A stretch of DNA of 64,000 nt from Novosphingobium sp. ST904 (GTDB lineage: Bacteria; Pseudomonadota; Alphaproteobacteria; Sphingomonadales; Sphingomonadaceae), in contig NZ_LGJH01000136.1 of the NCBI RefSeq assembly GCF_001298105.1, positions 1 to 64,000 on the forward strand, given 5' to 3'. Shown here piece after piece: positions 56,153 to 64,000 of the stretch. Below the pieces are notes generated by a model, which did not search any database, was not told where the DNA came from, and worked only from the letters and a program-made list of their open reading frames with translations. The first letter of the stretch is position 1. Each line of letters opens with the position of its first letter. A program made the translations under genes and the position numbers.

Positions 56153-57073
56153 ATGACTTCCCCCACGACGACGCGCCTATCGGCCCAATCCGTCCCGCTC
56201 GGCAAGAGCGGAATTTCCGTTTTTCCGATTGCCTGGGGCATGTGGCGGCTCGCCCGCCCCGACGGCAACGACGATATCGGCGCCATCGTCGCCCGCATCG
56301 AGGCGGCGCTTGAAGCGGGAATCACCCTGTTCGACACCGCCGACATCTACGGCTGCGACGCCGCGCTCGGCTTCGGCGGCGCGGAACTGCTGCTGGGCAA
56401 GGCGCTGGCCCAGCGCCCCGACCTTCGCGAGCGGATGACGATCGCCACCAAGGGCGGCATCGTGCTGGGCGTGCCTTACGATTCGAGCCCCGACTATCTG
56501 AACAAGGCCCTTGAAGCCTCGCTCGAACGGCTCGGCCTGCCTTCGGTCGAACTCTACCAGATCCACCGCCGCGATTTCCTGGCCCACCCGCGCGACGTGG
56601 CGGCCACCCTGGCTGCCATGGTCAAGAGCGGCAAGGTCAAGGCCATCGGCGTTTCCAACTACAGCCCCGCCGAATTCGACGCGCTCCAGACCTACCTGCC
56701 CTTCCCCATCGTCTCGACCCAGCCCGAATTCTCGGCCGCCCGCTATGCGCCGCTCTATGACGGCACGCTCGATCAGGCGATGGCCCGAGACGTGGCGGTG
56801 CTGGCATGGTCGCCACTTGGTGGCGGCCGCCTTGCCGCGGGTTCGGAAGACCCGGTGGCGAAGCTGGTAGCCGCACAGGGCGAGCGCTACGGCACCGATG
56901 CCGCCGCCGCCGCGCTGTCGTGGATCATGGCGCACCCCTCGCGCGCGATCCCCATCGTCGGTTCGCAGACCCCCGAACGCATTCTCGCCTCGCGCGATGC
57001 GCTCAAGGTCGAATGGACCGCATCCGAATGGTACGCGGTGCTCGAAGCATCGATGGGAGCGCGCCTGCCGTGA
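56153..57073 (+). CDS. aldo/keto reductase (SmoB-like candidate)
   Basis: A 306-residue NADPH-type barrel. The catalytic tetrad is visible: Asp and Tyr in LFDTADIYGCD, Lys in IATKGGIV and His in QIHRRDF. Late cofactor motifs are WSPLGGG and IPIVGSQTPERI. It overlaps the flavin monooxygenase by four bases (GTGA), so both are made together. In the sulfoquinovose monooxygenase pathway the reductase SmoB reduces 6-oxo-glucose made by SmoC; that role fits here. ATG 56153 is preferred; one four codons earlier (56141) is possible. Confidence 0.88.
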   Translation: MTSPTTTRLSAQSVPLGKSGISVFPIAWGMWRLARPDGNDDIGAIVARIEAALEAGITLFDTADIYGCDAALGFGGAELLLGKALAQRPDLRERMTIATKGGIVLGVPYDSSPDYLNKALEASLERLGLPSVELYQIHRRDFLAHPRDVAATLAAMVKSGKVKAIGVSNYSPAEFDALQTYLPFPIVSTQPEFSAARYAPLYDGTLDQAMARDVAVLAWSPLGGGRLAAGSEDPVAKLVAAQGERYGTDAAAAALSWIMAHPSRAIPIVGSQTPERILASRDALKVEWTASEWYAVLEASMGARLP

Positions 57074-58152
57074 CACTGGACCCTTGCGAGATCAGCTGGT
57101 TTTCGGCGCTCTGCGACGATGACTACGAGTTCCTCGGCCAGCCGGATCCCATGCTACGCTCCGGCTGGGAACACTGCCGCAATATCGTGACTGCCGCCGA
57201 GGAAGGCGGGTTCGACAATGTGCTGCTGCCTTCCGGCTATGCGCTCGGGATAGACACCACCGCCTTCGCCGCCGCCATCGCCACGCAGGTCCGCCGCATC
57301 AAGCTGCTGATGGCGGTGCGCATCGGCGAGATGTGGCCCGCCCAGCTTGCCCGCCAGATCGCCACGATCGACCAGATTCTTGGCCAGGGTAACGGGGGCG
57401 GCCGCCTCAACATCAACATCATCTCCAGCGAGATGCCGGGTGAAGCGCTGGATGGCGGCGCCCGCTACGAGCGCACGACCGAGGCCATCGAGATCCTGCG
57501 CACGCTGCTGTCGGGTCAGTCGCTCGACCATCAGGGCCGCTTCTGGAACCTCAAGCTGGATGCCCCGCGCATGATCGCGCCGGGTTCGAAGTGCCCGCCG
57601 CTCTACTTCGGCGGCCTCTCCGAACCGGCCCGCGAAGTCGCCGCCAAGGGCTGCGACGTCTATCTCATGTGGCCGGACCGCATGGAAGCGGTGAAGGAAA
57701 CCATCGCCGACATGCGCGCCCGCGCCGCGAAGTATGGCCGCACCTTGCGCTTCGGCTACCGCGTCCACGTGATCGTGCGCGAGACCGAAGCCGATGCGCG
57801 CGATGCGGCGAACCGCCTGCTCTCGCGCCTCGACGCGGCAGAGGGCGCCGCGATCCGTGCCCGCTCGCTCGATTCCCAGTCGGTCGGCGTACAGGCTCAG
57901 GCTGCGCTTCGCGAAACCGCCAGCGACGACGGCTATGCCGAGGACAACCTCTGGACCGGCATCGGCCGTGCCCGCTCGGGCTGCGGCGCGGCGATCGTCG
58001 GCGATCCGGATCAGGTGCTGGCGAAACTGCAGGCCTATCGCGAGGCCGGGATCGATGCCTTCATCCTCTCGGGCTATCCGCATGCGGCAGAGGCGGACCT
58101 GTTCGCACGGCACGTGCTACCCCGGATCGATCACGGGCCCCTGGCGCTTTAG
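57070..58152 (+). CDS. SsuD-like flavin-dependent sulfonate monooxygenase (SmoC-like candidate)
   Basis: A 360-residue luciferase-fold monooxygenase. The start EISWFSALCDDDYEFLGQPDP and the motifs GFDNVLLPSGYALGIDTTAF, LMAVRIGEMWPAQLARQIAT, RLNINIISSEMPGE and GCDVYLMWPDR match the SsuD/alkanesulfonate monooxygenase family. These split a C-S bond with FMNH2 and oxygen, giving sulfite and an aldehyde. Coupling to an aldo/keto reductase suggests sulfoquinovose as substrate. No flavin reductase is seen nearby. Starts at GTG 57070 overlapping the previous stop. Confidence 0.88.
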   Translation: MTLDPCEISWFSALCDDDYEFLGQPDPMLRSGWEHCRNIVTAAEEGGFDNVLLPSGYALGIDTTAFAAAIATQVRRIKLLMAVRIGEMWPAQLARQIATIDQILGQGNGGGRLNINIISSEMPGEALDGGARYERTTEAIEILRTLLSGQSLDHQGRFWNLKLDAPRMIAPGSKCPPLYFGGLSEPAREVAAKGCDVYLMWPDRMEAVKETIADMRARAAKYGRTLRFGYRVHVIVRETEADARDAANRLLSRLDAAEGAAIRARSLDSQSVGVQAQAALRETASDDGYAEDNLWTGIGRARSGCGAAIVGDPDQVLAKLQAYREAGIDAFILSGYPHAAEADLFARHVLPRIDHGPLAL

Positions 58153-58155
58153 GAA

Positions 58156-58198
58156 CAAGGGAGAGGCAGGGGGCCGAACACCCCCTGCCTCTCCCTTG
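58156..58198 (+). terminator. strong hairpin terminator
   Basis: A perfect 18-bp stem (58156-58173 with 58181-58198) over a seven-base loop begins four bases after the stop of the monooxygenase gene. It separates this pair from the permease gene. Confidence 0.9.
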
Positions 58199-58288
58199 CC
58201 GCCCTAGAATTTCTTGTTCGCCCCTGCCCCCCGCCATCGCTAGACGATCCGCGATGCAGAAATCCCCCAAAACCCGGATGCGCCGCGC

Positions 58289-59525
58289 ATGACCCTCTCC
58301 CCGCGCCGCCGCTGGCTGCTGTTCACGCTGGCCCTGACGGCGGGCGTGCTCAAATCTCGTGGACCGCCAGATCATCTCGGTACTGAAGCCGACGATCGCC
58401 GCCGACCTCGGCTGGAGCGACGACGACTACGGCACCCTGGCCGCCTGGTTCCAGGCGGGCGCGGCGTTCGGCTTCCTCGCAGCGGGCTGGATCGTCGACC
58501 GGCTGGGCGCGAAGTGGGCCAACGCGGCAGGTGTGGCGGCATGGTCGCTGGCGGCGATGACGCATGGGTGGGCGCACAGTTTCAGCCAGTTCGTGCTCTG
58601 CCGCATCGGGCTGGGCGCCACGGAATCGATGGGCACGCCGGCGAACGTGAAGACCATTGCAACGATCTTCCCGCCGAACCTGCGCTCCATCGGATTTGGG
58701 CTTTCCAACGCGATGAACAGCCTTGGCGCGATCCTCGCGCCGCTGGCGATCCCGCTGGTGGCGGCGGTCTGGGGCTGGCGCGCGGCTTTCGTGCTGGCGG
58801 GCGTGGTCGGGCTGTTCTGGGTCGCGGCGTGGCTGGCCGCCTCGCGCGGGGTGGATTTCGGCGACCGGCAGCCCGGCGTTTCCGGCAATCTCGTTTCGGG
58901 CGACAAGCTGTTCCTCAAGGAAGGCCGCACCTGGACGATCGCTCTCGCCAAGGTGCTCTCGGACGCGACCTGGTGGCTCATGCTGTTCTGGATGCCGGAC
59001 TATTTCAACCGGCAGTTCGGCCTTTCCGGCACCGAACTCGGCCCGCCGCTGGCGCTGGCCTACTGCGGTTCGGCCGCGGGTTCGCTGATCTCCGGCTTCG
59101 CGGCGAACCGCCTGCTGTCGAGCGGCTGGAGCGCCAACCGCACGCGCAAGACCCTGATGCTGATATCGGCGCTTTGCGTGGTGCCGGTGCCGCTGGCCCT
59201 TCACGTGGACGGCTATTGGCCCGCGGTGGGCCTGATGGCGCTGACGCTGGCCGGACACCAGGGCTTCTCGACCAATCTGTTCGGCCTGATCGCCGACGTG
59301 ACGCCGCGCCACAAGGTGGGCCGGGTAACCGGATTCGGCGCTTTCTGCGGCAATCTGGGCGGCACCGCGATCAGCAAGATCGCCGGTCTCGTTCTGGCAG
59401 CCGGGCTCGGCTACGGGCCGCTGTTCGCCTTTGCGGCCGTTTCCTACCTGCTGGCTCTGGGCTGGATCCAGCTTACCATGCCCCGCATCGTCCCGGCAGA
59501 GGACGCCGGTTCGTCTCTCGCATAG
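58289..59525 (+). CDS. MFS transporter (anion:cation symporter type), frameshifted near 58352
   Basis: A 411-residue permease with 12 helices when repaired. Family motifs are DRQIISVLKPTIAADLGW, FLAAGWIVDRLGAKWANA, CRIGLGATESMGTPAN and the second-half DVTPRHKVGRVTGF. It is closest in pattern to the hexuronate/phthalate-like ACS permeases. One extra base near 58350 (CTCAAATCTC for CTCAACCTC) breaks the start; the repair gives TAGVLNLVDRQII. By position it may carry the sulfo-sugar or its product. Confidence 0.88.
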
Positions 59526-59549
59526 GGCGACTAAAGGAAAACTATCTTT

Positions 59550-59568
59550 CTCAACCGAAACGGTTGAG
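59550..59568. promoter_or_regulatory. 19-bp palindrome upstream of TonB receptor
   Basis: CTCAACCGAAACGGTTGAG is a perfect palindrome around AAA. It lies 31 bases before the receptor ATG. Its 17-bp core has the same half-sites (TCAAC/GTTGA) and the same spacing as the site at 63354-63370. The AACCG/CGGTT arms look like a LacI/GalR-type operator; the regulator is not in the window. Confidence 0.65.
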
Positions 59569-59598
59569 TATAGCTCCGCGGGTTCCAGGGAGATCCAA

Positions 59599-61884
59599 AT
59601 GACAATGACCCCGCTCCGCGCCGCCCGCACCCTGCTGCTGGCTTCCGCGGTCCTGTTCCCGGCAACGGCTTATGCCGATGAAGCCGCCGAACCCGCTTCC
59701 GGCGAGATCGTCGTGACCGCGCGCTACCGCGACGAATCGCTCCAGCAGGTGCCGATCGCCATTACCGCCGTCAGCGGCGAATCGCTCAACGACCGGGCGA
59801 TCCACAATCTGCAGGACCTGAGCGCCTCGGTCCCCTCGATCGATTTCCGCAACGGCGCCTCCAACAAGGACCGCACCGTCTTCGTCCGCGGCGTGGGCAC
59901 GATCAGCACGTCGCCGGGCGTCGAATCCTCGGTTTCGACAGTTCTCGACGGTGTCGTCCTGACCCGTCCGGGGCAGGCGACGCTCGACGTCGGCGAAGTC
60001 TCGCGGATCGAAGTGCTGCGCGGACCGCAGGGCACGCTGTTCGGCAAGAACGCCTCGGCCGGCGTCATCAGCGTCGTCACCGCCGCGCCTTCGCAGGAAT
60101 TCCACGCCTATGCCGAGGGATCGGCCACCACGGACGAGGAATACCGCATCAAGGCAGGCGTGACCGGCGGCATCGCCCCGAACGTCTCGGCCCGGATCGA
60201 CGGCCTCTACGCCAACTATGACGGCAACGTGCGCAACGTCACCACCGGCAACGAAGTGAACGGCTACGAGCGTTACGGCGCCCGCGCCAAGATCGAGGCG
60301 ACGCCGACCGACAACCTGAAGCTCACGCTTTCGGGTGACTACCTCCATTCGCACGACACCACGCCGAGCGGCGTCTATGCGCGCACCAGCCAGATCGCCT
60401 ATCCGACCGGCACCGTCACCGATTCCGCCGCGCTTGCCGCATTCCTCGCCGGCAAGGGCATCACGCCCGGCAGCGAGAACCGCGAAGTCAGCACCAACTT
60501 CGACACCGACGTGCGCGACAAGAACTATGGCGGCTCACTGACGGCCGAGTGGGGCCTGGGCGATTACACGGTGACCTCGATCACCGCCTATCGCGAGTGG
60601 AAGAACCGCCAGCACCAGGATTACGACGCGCTGTCCGAACTTTCCGCGACCTTCCCCGAAGGTGAGGATTACGGTACCGTCAACAACAAGCAGTTCTCGC
60701 AGGAACTGCGCCTGACCTCGCCCAAGGGGAAGTTCATCGACTATGTCGTGGGCGCCTATTACCTCCACGCCAAGACCGACGAGGTTTACACCCGCACGCT
60801 CACCCGCCTGATCTCCGGTGCGGAGAACACCGTTTCGGGCGTAGCGAACTACGGCGTCACCAGCGACAACTACGCCGTGTTCGGCGAAGCCAACGTGAAC
60901 TTCACCTCCTGGCTGCGCGCCATCGCGGGCTACCGTTCGACCTGGGACGATCTCAGCTACTACCACGTCCGCACGTCCAGCAACGACCCGACGAACTCGG
61001 GCGCGACCGCGCTCGACGTGGCAGGCATCCGCGCCTACCACAATTCGGCAGGCTCGACCTCGAAGCGCGGCGATTCCTATCGCGGCGGCCTCCAGCTGGA
61101 CTTCGCGGCGAACAACCAGGCCTATTTCACCTACTCGCGCGGGTACAAGGGCCCGGCCTACAACGCCTATTTCAACATGCGCTCGCTTAACGCGACCACG
61201 CCGCTGGACGAAATCGCGCTGAAGCCGGAAACCTCGGATTCGTTCGAAGGCGGGATCAAGGGCTCGGCGGTGGATCGCAAGATCACTTACGCGCTGGCCG
61301 TCTATTCCACCAAGTTCCACAACTACCAGGCCAACTACAACGACGTGGTCGGCGGGGCGCAGGTCACGCGTCTCATCAACGCCGGCACCGTCCAGACCAA
61401 GGGCGTGGAACTCGACTTCGGCGTGCGCCCGATCCCGGGCCTCTCGCTCGACACCTCGGTGGCCTATACCGACGCCAAGGTGCTGAACTTCATCTGCCCC
61501 GAAGGCGCTCCGTCGAGCTGCAACATCAACGGCGAAGTCCTGCCCTTCGCGCCGAAGTGGAAGCTCTACAGCAATGCGGCCTATCGCTTCGCGCTGTCGG
61601 ATTCGATCGACCTCGAATTCCAGTCCGACATCACGCTCAAGAGCCGCACGCAGTACCAGCTGACGCAGACGCCGGGCACGATCCAGCCGGGCTACTACAT
61701 CTGGAACGGCAGCGTCGCCCTGATCGGCACGAACGACGGGTGGCAACTGCGCGGTTTCGTGAAGAACATCACGAACCAGAGCTACTCGAACTTCCTCGCC
61801 AACGGCACGCTCGCCGGCATCGTCCGCTATGTCCCGCGTGACGACAAGCGCTACGGCGGCATCATGCTGCGCAAGGACTTCTGA
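59599..61884 (+). CDS. TonB-dependent outer membrane receptor
   Basis: A 761-residue receptor. It has a signal peptide (cut near AYADE, residue 25), a TonB box followed by the plug (GEIVVTARYRDESLQQVPIA, VFVRGVGTISTSPG, RIEVLRGPQGTLFGKNASAG) and a 22-strand barrel ending in a Phe (RKDF) for assembly. It takes up a substrate too large for porins, here probably linked to the sulfo-compound genes. A palindrome lies in its promoter region and a terminator follows. Confidence 0.95.
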   Translation: MTMTPLRAARTLLLASAVLFPATAYADEAAEPASGEIVVTARYRDESLQQVPIAITAVSGESLNDRAIHNLQDLSASVPSIDFRNGASNKDRTVFVRGVGTISTSPGVESSVSTVLDGVVLTRPGQATLDVGEVSRIEVLRGPQGTLFGKNASAGVISVVTAAPSQEFHAYAEGSATTDEEYRIKAGVTGGIAPNVSARIDGLYANYDGNVRNVTTGNEVNGYERYGARAKIEATPTDNLKLTLSGDYLHSHDTTPSGVYARTSQIAYPTGTVTDSAALAAFLAGKGITPGSENREVSTNFDTDVRDKNYGGSLTAEWGLGDYTVTSITAYREWKNRQHQDYDALSELSATFPEGEDYGTVNNKQFSQELRLTSPKGKFIDYVVGAYYLHAKTDEVYTRTLTRLISGAENTVSGVANYGVTSDNYAVFGEANVNFTSWLRAIAGYRSTWDDLSYYHVRTSSNDPTNSGATALDVAGIRAYHNSAGSTSKRGDSYRGGLQLDFAANNQAYFTYSRGYKGPAYNAYFNMRSLNATTPLDEIALKPETSDSFEGGIKGSAVDRKITYALAVYSTKFHNYQANYNDVVGGAQVTRLINAGTVQTKGVELDFGVRPIPGLSLDTSVAYTDAKVLNFICPEGAPSSCNINGEVLPFAPKWKLYSNAAYRFALSDSIDLEFQSDITLKSRTQYQLTQTPGTIQPGYYIWNGSVALIGTNDGWQLRGFVKNITNQSYSNFLANGTLAGIVRYVPRDDKRYGGIMLRKDF

Positions 61885-61891
61885 GGAAAAG

Positions 61892-61921
61892 AAGGCCCGG
61901 GAGAATCGTCTCCCGGGCCTT
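61892..61921. terminator. bidirectional hairpin terminator
   Basis: AAGGCCCGGGAGA (61892-61904) pairs with TCTCCCGGGCCTT (61909-61921) over an ATCG loop, with A-rich and T-rich flanks on opposite sides. It serves both the receptor and the convergent flavoprotein gene. Confidence 0.9.
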
Positions 61922-61930
61922 TCTTCCGTC

Positions 61931-63300
61931 TTACAGACCCTCGCCGCCCACCCAGTGCGCATCCGCCAGATAGCGCGCGAGATTCCAGACCTGCCGCCGG
62001 ATATCCGGGACCGCGACGATCTCCCACGCCTCGCCCTTGGTAACGGGGCCCACCGCGAAAAGCGTATCCTGCGGCTCTCCGTCGATATCGCGCACCCGGC
62101 CGAGATGATCGACATCGAGCCCCAGCCTGTGCGCGTCGGAGCGCACCTTGCCCTGCGCCAGAAGGTCCTTCACCAGCGGCGCGCCGCTGCGCATCAGGTC
62201 TCCTTCCGGGCCGGTGCAGTTGATCGTGCGCGATACGCCCAGCCGCACCAGTTCGTCCTTCCCGCGCGGACGATAGGCCACCGAGACCCCGCTTTCGGTC
62301 GGCTCTGCACTCACGAGCTTGCCCGCGACGAACTCCAGCCGGCCTTCCGCCTCGATCTCGGCGATGCGCTTCGCCACGTCAGGCGCTAGACGGTGGCGGT
62401 GGACATCCCAATAGGGACGCAAGTGATGCAGGAACCGCCGCTGCCCCGCCTCGTCGTGGCGGCGCCAGAGGTTCTGGGTATGCGGCCGCAGCTCGTCCAC
62501 CGCCGCGCGCCAGCCGATTTCCGCCGCCCGCGCACGCACCCGGCGCACGAGCTGCGATCCGCGTTCCTCGGGCGCGGGAACGTAATCCACCGACGGCCCG
62601 CTCTCGGCATGGGAAAGCGGCTTGAGCCCGCGCGCGAAAGCGCGGTAATCCTGCCCTTGAACCCGGCCTTGTCGAGCGAAAGCACCATGTCGGCGGCGGT
62701 AAGGCCGGTGCCGATCAGGAGGACATGATCGACCTCCTCGATCTTCTCCAGCGTGCCGGGCTGCCACGGGTCGGTGAAGCGGCGATCCTCGGGTATGGCG
62801 GCCAGCACCGGATGAGGCGAAGGCGGGAAATTGCCGAGGGCAAGCACCAGGGCCCGCGCCTCGATCTCGTCCCCGTCCGCCATCTCGACCAGGACGCGGC
62901 CATCCTCGAAGCGGGCCGAACAGGCTTCGGCATTGACGATCAGCGCGTTCGGCCCCGCTTCCGCCAGCGCCCGGATGAGCAACTCGCGCAAGTAGAGCCC
63001 ATAGGACAGGCGCGGCACGAAGCGGTTCGCCTGCTCGTCGCCGCTATGGCCGATCCAGCGAAGGAAATTGGCCTGGTCGTCCGGGAAGGCGCTCATGTTG
63101 GCGGCGCGCACGTTGAGCAGGTGCTCCGGCCAGCGGGTGCCGAAGGCGAGCCCCTTGGCAAGCTGGGCATCCTTGCGCTCGATCAGGACGACGCGGACGC
63201 CGTTGCGCAGGAGGTTGATCGCCATCAGGGTTCCGCTGAACCCCGCGCCGACGATCGCGACGGGAAGCGCGCCGTTTCCATTCCGATTATTCAAGGGCAA
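61931..63300 (-). CDS. COG4529-type FAD/NAD(P)-binding protein, frameshifted near 62635
   Basis: A 456-residue flavoprotein when repaired. FAD motif VAIVGAGFSGTLMAINLL at the N-terminus, then GTRWPEHLLNVRAANMSAFP, ALVLALGNFPPSPHP and a second nucleotide motif LLIGTGLTAADMVLSL. The shifted part has SGPSVDYVPAPEERG, RPHTQNLWRRHD, RTINCTGPEGDLM and late LFAVGPVTKGEAWEIVAVPDIR. One missing C near 62634 gives SRRGLKPLSHAESG. The family is called FAD/NAD(P)-binding protein or hydroxyacylglutathione-like in error; the reaction is unknown. The promoter has a TCAAC/GTTGA palindrome. Confidence 0.88.
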
Positions 63301-63353
63301 GCTCCGTGGCGTATTCTGTGCGATGCCTGTCTAGCGAAGGCATCGGCCTATTA

Positions 63354-63370
63354 TCAACTAAATTGGTTGA
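63354..63370. promoter_or_regulatory. palindrome upstream of flavoprotein gene
   Basis: TCAACTAAATTGGTTGA has arms TCAAC and GTTGA with a seven-base AT-rich middle, and lies 54 bases upstream of the flavoprotein ATG and about 100 bases before the gene at 63468. The arms and spacing equal those of the palindrome at 59550-59568. Confidence 0.6.
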
Positions 63371-63467
63371 GAATATGACATATCGGTTTGGACGGCAGAC
63401 GAGCCGCCTGCGAACGCCAGCTTAGCAGTCCTTGCGCGAAGGCCAACCTCTCGCCATCTGCCCATGG

Positions 63468-64000
63468 GTGACAGATCTCCCCGAACTGCTGGAAGCGATC
63501 CGCGCCTGCCGGGCCTGCCGGCGCGAGCTGCCGCATGCCCCTCGCCCGGTGGTGCAGGCGGGACGCGGCGCGCGCATTCTCGTGATCGGACAGGCACCGG
63601 GGAGCAAGGTCCACGCCAGCGGCCGGGCCTGGGATGACGACAGCGGCGACCGGCTGCGGGAGTGGACCGGGATCGATCCCGCGACATTCTACGACCCGGA
63701 CCGGATCGCCCACATGCCCAGCGGCTTCTGCTATCCCGGCAAGGGCAAGGGCGGAGACCTGCCGCCCCGCCCCGAATGCGCCCCACTCTGGCACGATCGC
63801 CTGCGCGCGGCGCTGCCCGATGTGCGGCTCACCCTGCTGGTCGGCCAATATGCGCAGAAACGGTACCTTCCGCGCCATTTCGCGCCGAACCTGACCGAAG
63901 CGGTCCATCGCTGGCAGGAAGCGCCGGAGGGGTTCTTTCCGCTGCCTCACCCCGCCTGGCGCAGCCGCATCTGGATGGCGCACCATGCATGGTTCGAAAC
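63468..64000 (+). CDS. uracil-DNA glycosylase family protein (partial, runs off the end)
   Basis: The first 177 residues of a protein of the uracil-DNA glycosylase superfamily. It has paired cysteines near the start (RACRACRRE), the motif ARILVIGQAPGSKVHASGRAWDD with the family GQ-x-PG loop, and the late HPAWRSR (H-P-S-like motif). The GTG at 63468 starts the first helix. It is divergent from the flavoprotein gene. Activity on DNA is inferred from the family. Confidence 0.8.
   Translation, partial: MTDLPELLEAIRACRACRRELPHAPRPVVQAGRGARILVIGQAPGSKVHASGRAWDDDSGDRLREWTGIDPATFYDPDRIAHMPSGFCYPGKGKGGDLPPRPECAPLWHDRLRAALPDVRLTLLVGQYAQKRYLPRHFAPNLTEAVHRWQEAPEGFFPLPHPAWRSRIWMAHHAWFE

Noticed and set aside
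60535..62115. A 526-codon open frame antisense to the TonB receptor
   Set aside because: Low-complexity arginine/valine/alanine composition, no motif, and the plus strand encodes a complete receptor.

Overview
The window looks like a chromosomal segment of a GC-rich alphaproteobacterium of the Sphingomonadaceae, most likely Novosphingobium or a close relative. The evidence is the ybgC-tolQRAB-pal and hisBHAFE neighbourhoods, an SspB-alpha type ClpXP adaptor, a SusC-like-free TonB receptor style of uptake, a PEP-CTERM protein and many small lipoproteins of sphingomonad type. The genus is an inference from gene content, not a computed result.

Positions 1-5354 are the right end of an integrated element. 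It sits in the 3' end of a tRNA-Ser(GGA) gene (5355-5445, minus) and carries a P4-type tyrosine integrase, a HipA-like kinase with an overlapping unknown partner gene, and, on the other strand, a compact chain of overlapping small genes ending in an AlpA-type regulator. The other end of the element lies outside the window.

Positions 5446-18800 hold housekeeping and catabolic genes: a cyclophilin, a Rel/Spo (p)ppGpp enzyme, a PilZ protein, a rutB-C-D-A pyrimidine catabolism operon, an SDR dehydrogenase, an HNH protein, a Tat-exported adenosine deaminase, hemF, pdeM and infC. infC appears to start at a rare AUA codon. Positions 18800-34100 hold a ClC channel, a J-domain protein, the Tol-Pal operon, the histidine operon (hisB, H, A, F, E with small passengers), sspB, gmk and dapD.

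Positions 33300-52060 are mostly small accessory genes: three related one-helix membrane proteins, a dipeptidase, a GMC oxidoreductase, a sugar isomerase, cupin, OsmC, YjdM, several lipoproteins, YciI and SnoaL-like proteins, a DUF72 protein, thiC with a TPP riboswitch, and an SRAP-like protein that lacks the usual catalytic residues.

Positions 52200-63370 form the most interesting catabolic island: a large sulfatase, a Gfo/Idh-fold protein, an aldo/keto reductase translationally coupled to an SsuD-like flavin monooxygenase, an MFS permease, a TonB receptor and a COG4529 flavoprotein. The reductase-monooxygenase pair with a Gfo/Idh protein resembles the oxygenolytic sulfoquinovose pathway (SmoB, SmoC and an NAD-dependent sulfoquinovosidase). 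Two 17-19 bp palindromes with identical half-sites (TCAAC...GTTGA) lie upstream of the receptor and the flavoprotein, with a shorter relative upstream of the sulfatase.

A general caution: at least 17 genes in this window, including essential ones (tolQ, tolA, hisF, thiC), are broken by one- or two-base indels, most of which are explained by one missing base in a G or C doublet. I treat these as probable sequencing errors and annotate each gene over its full extent.
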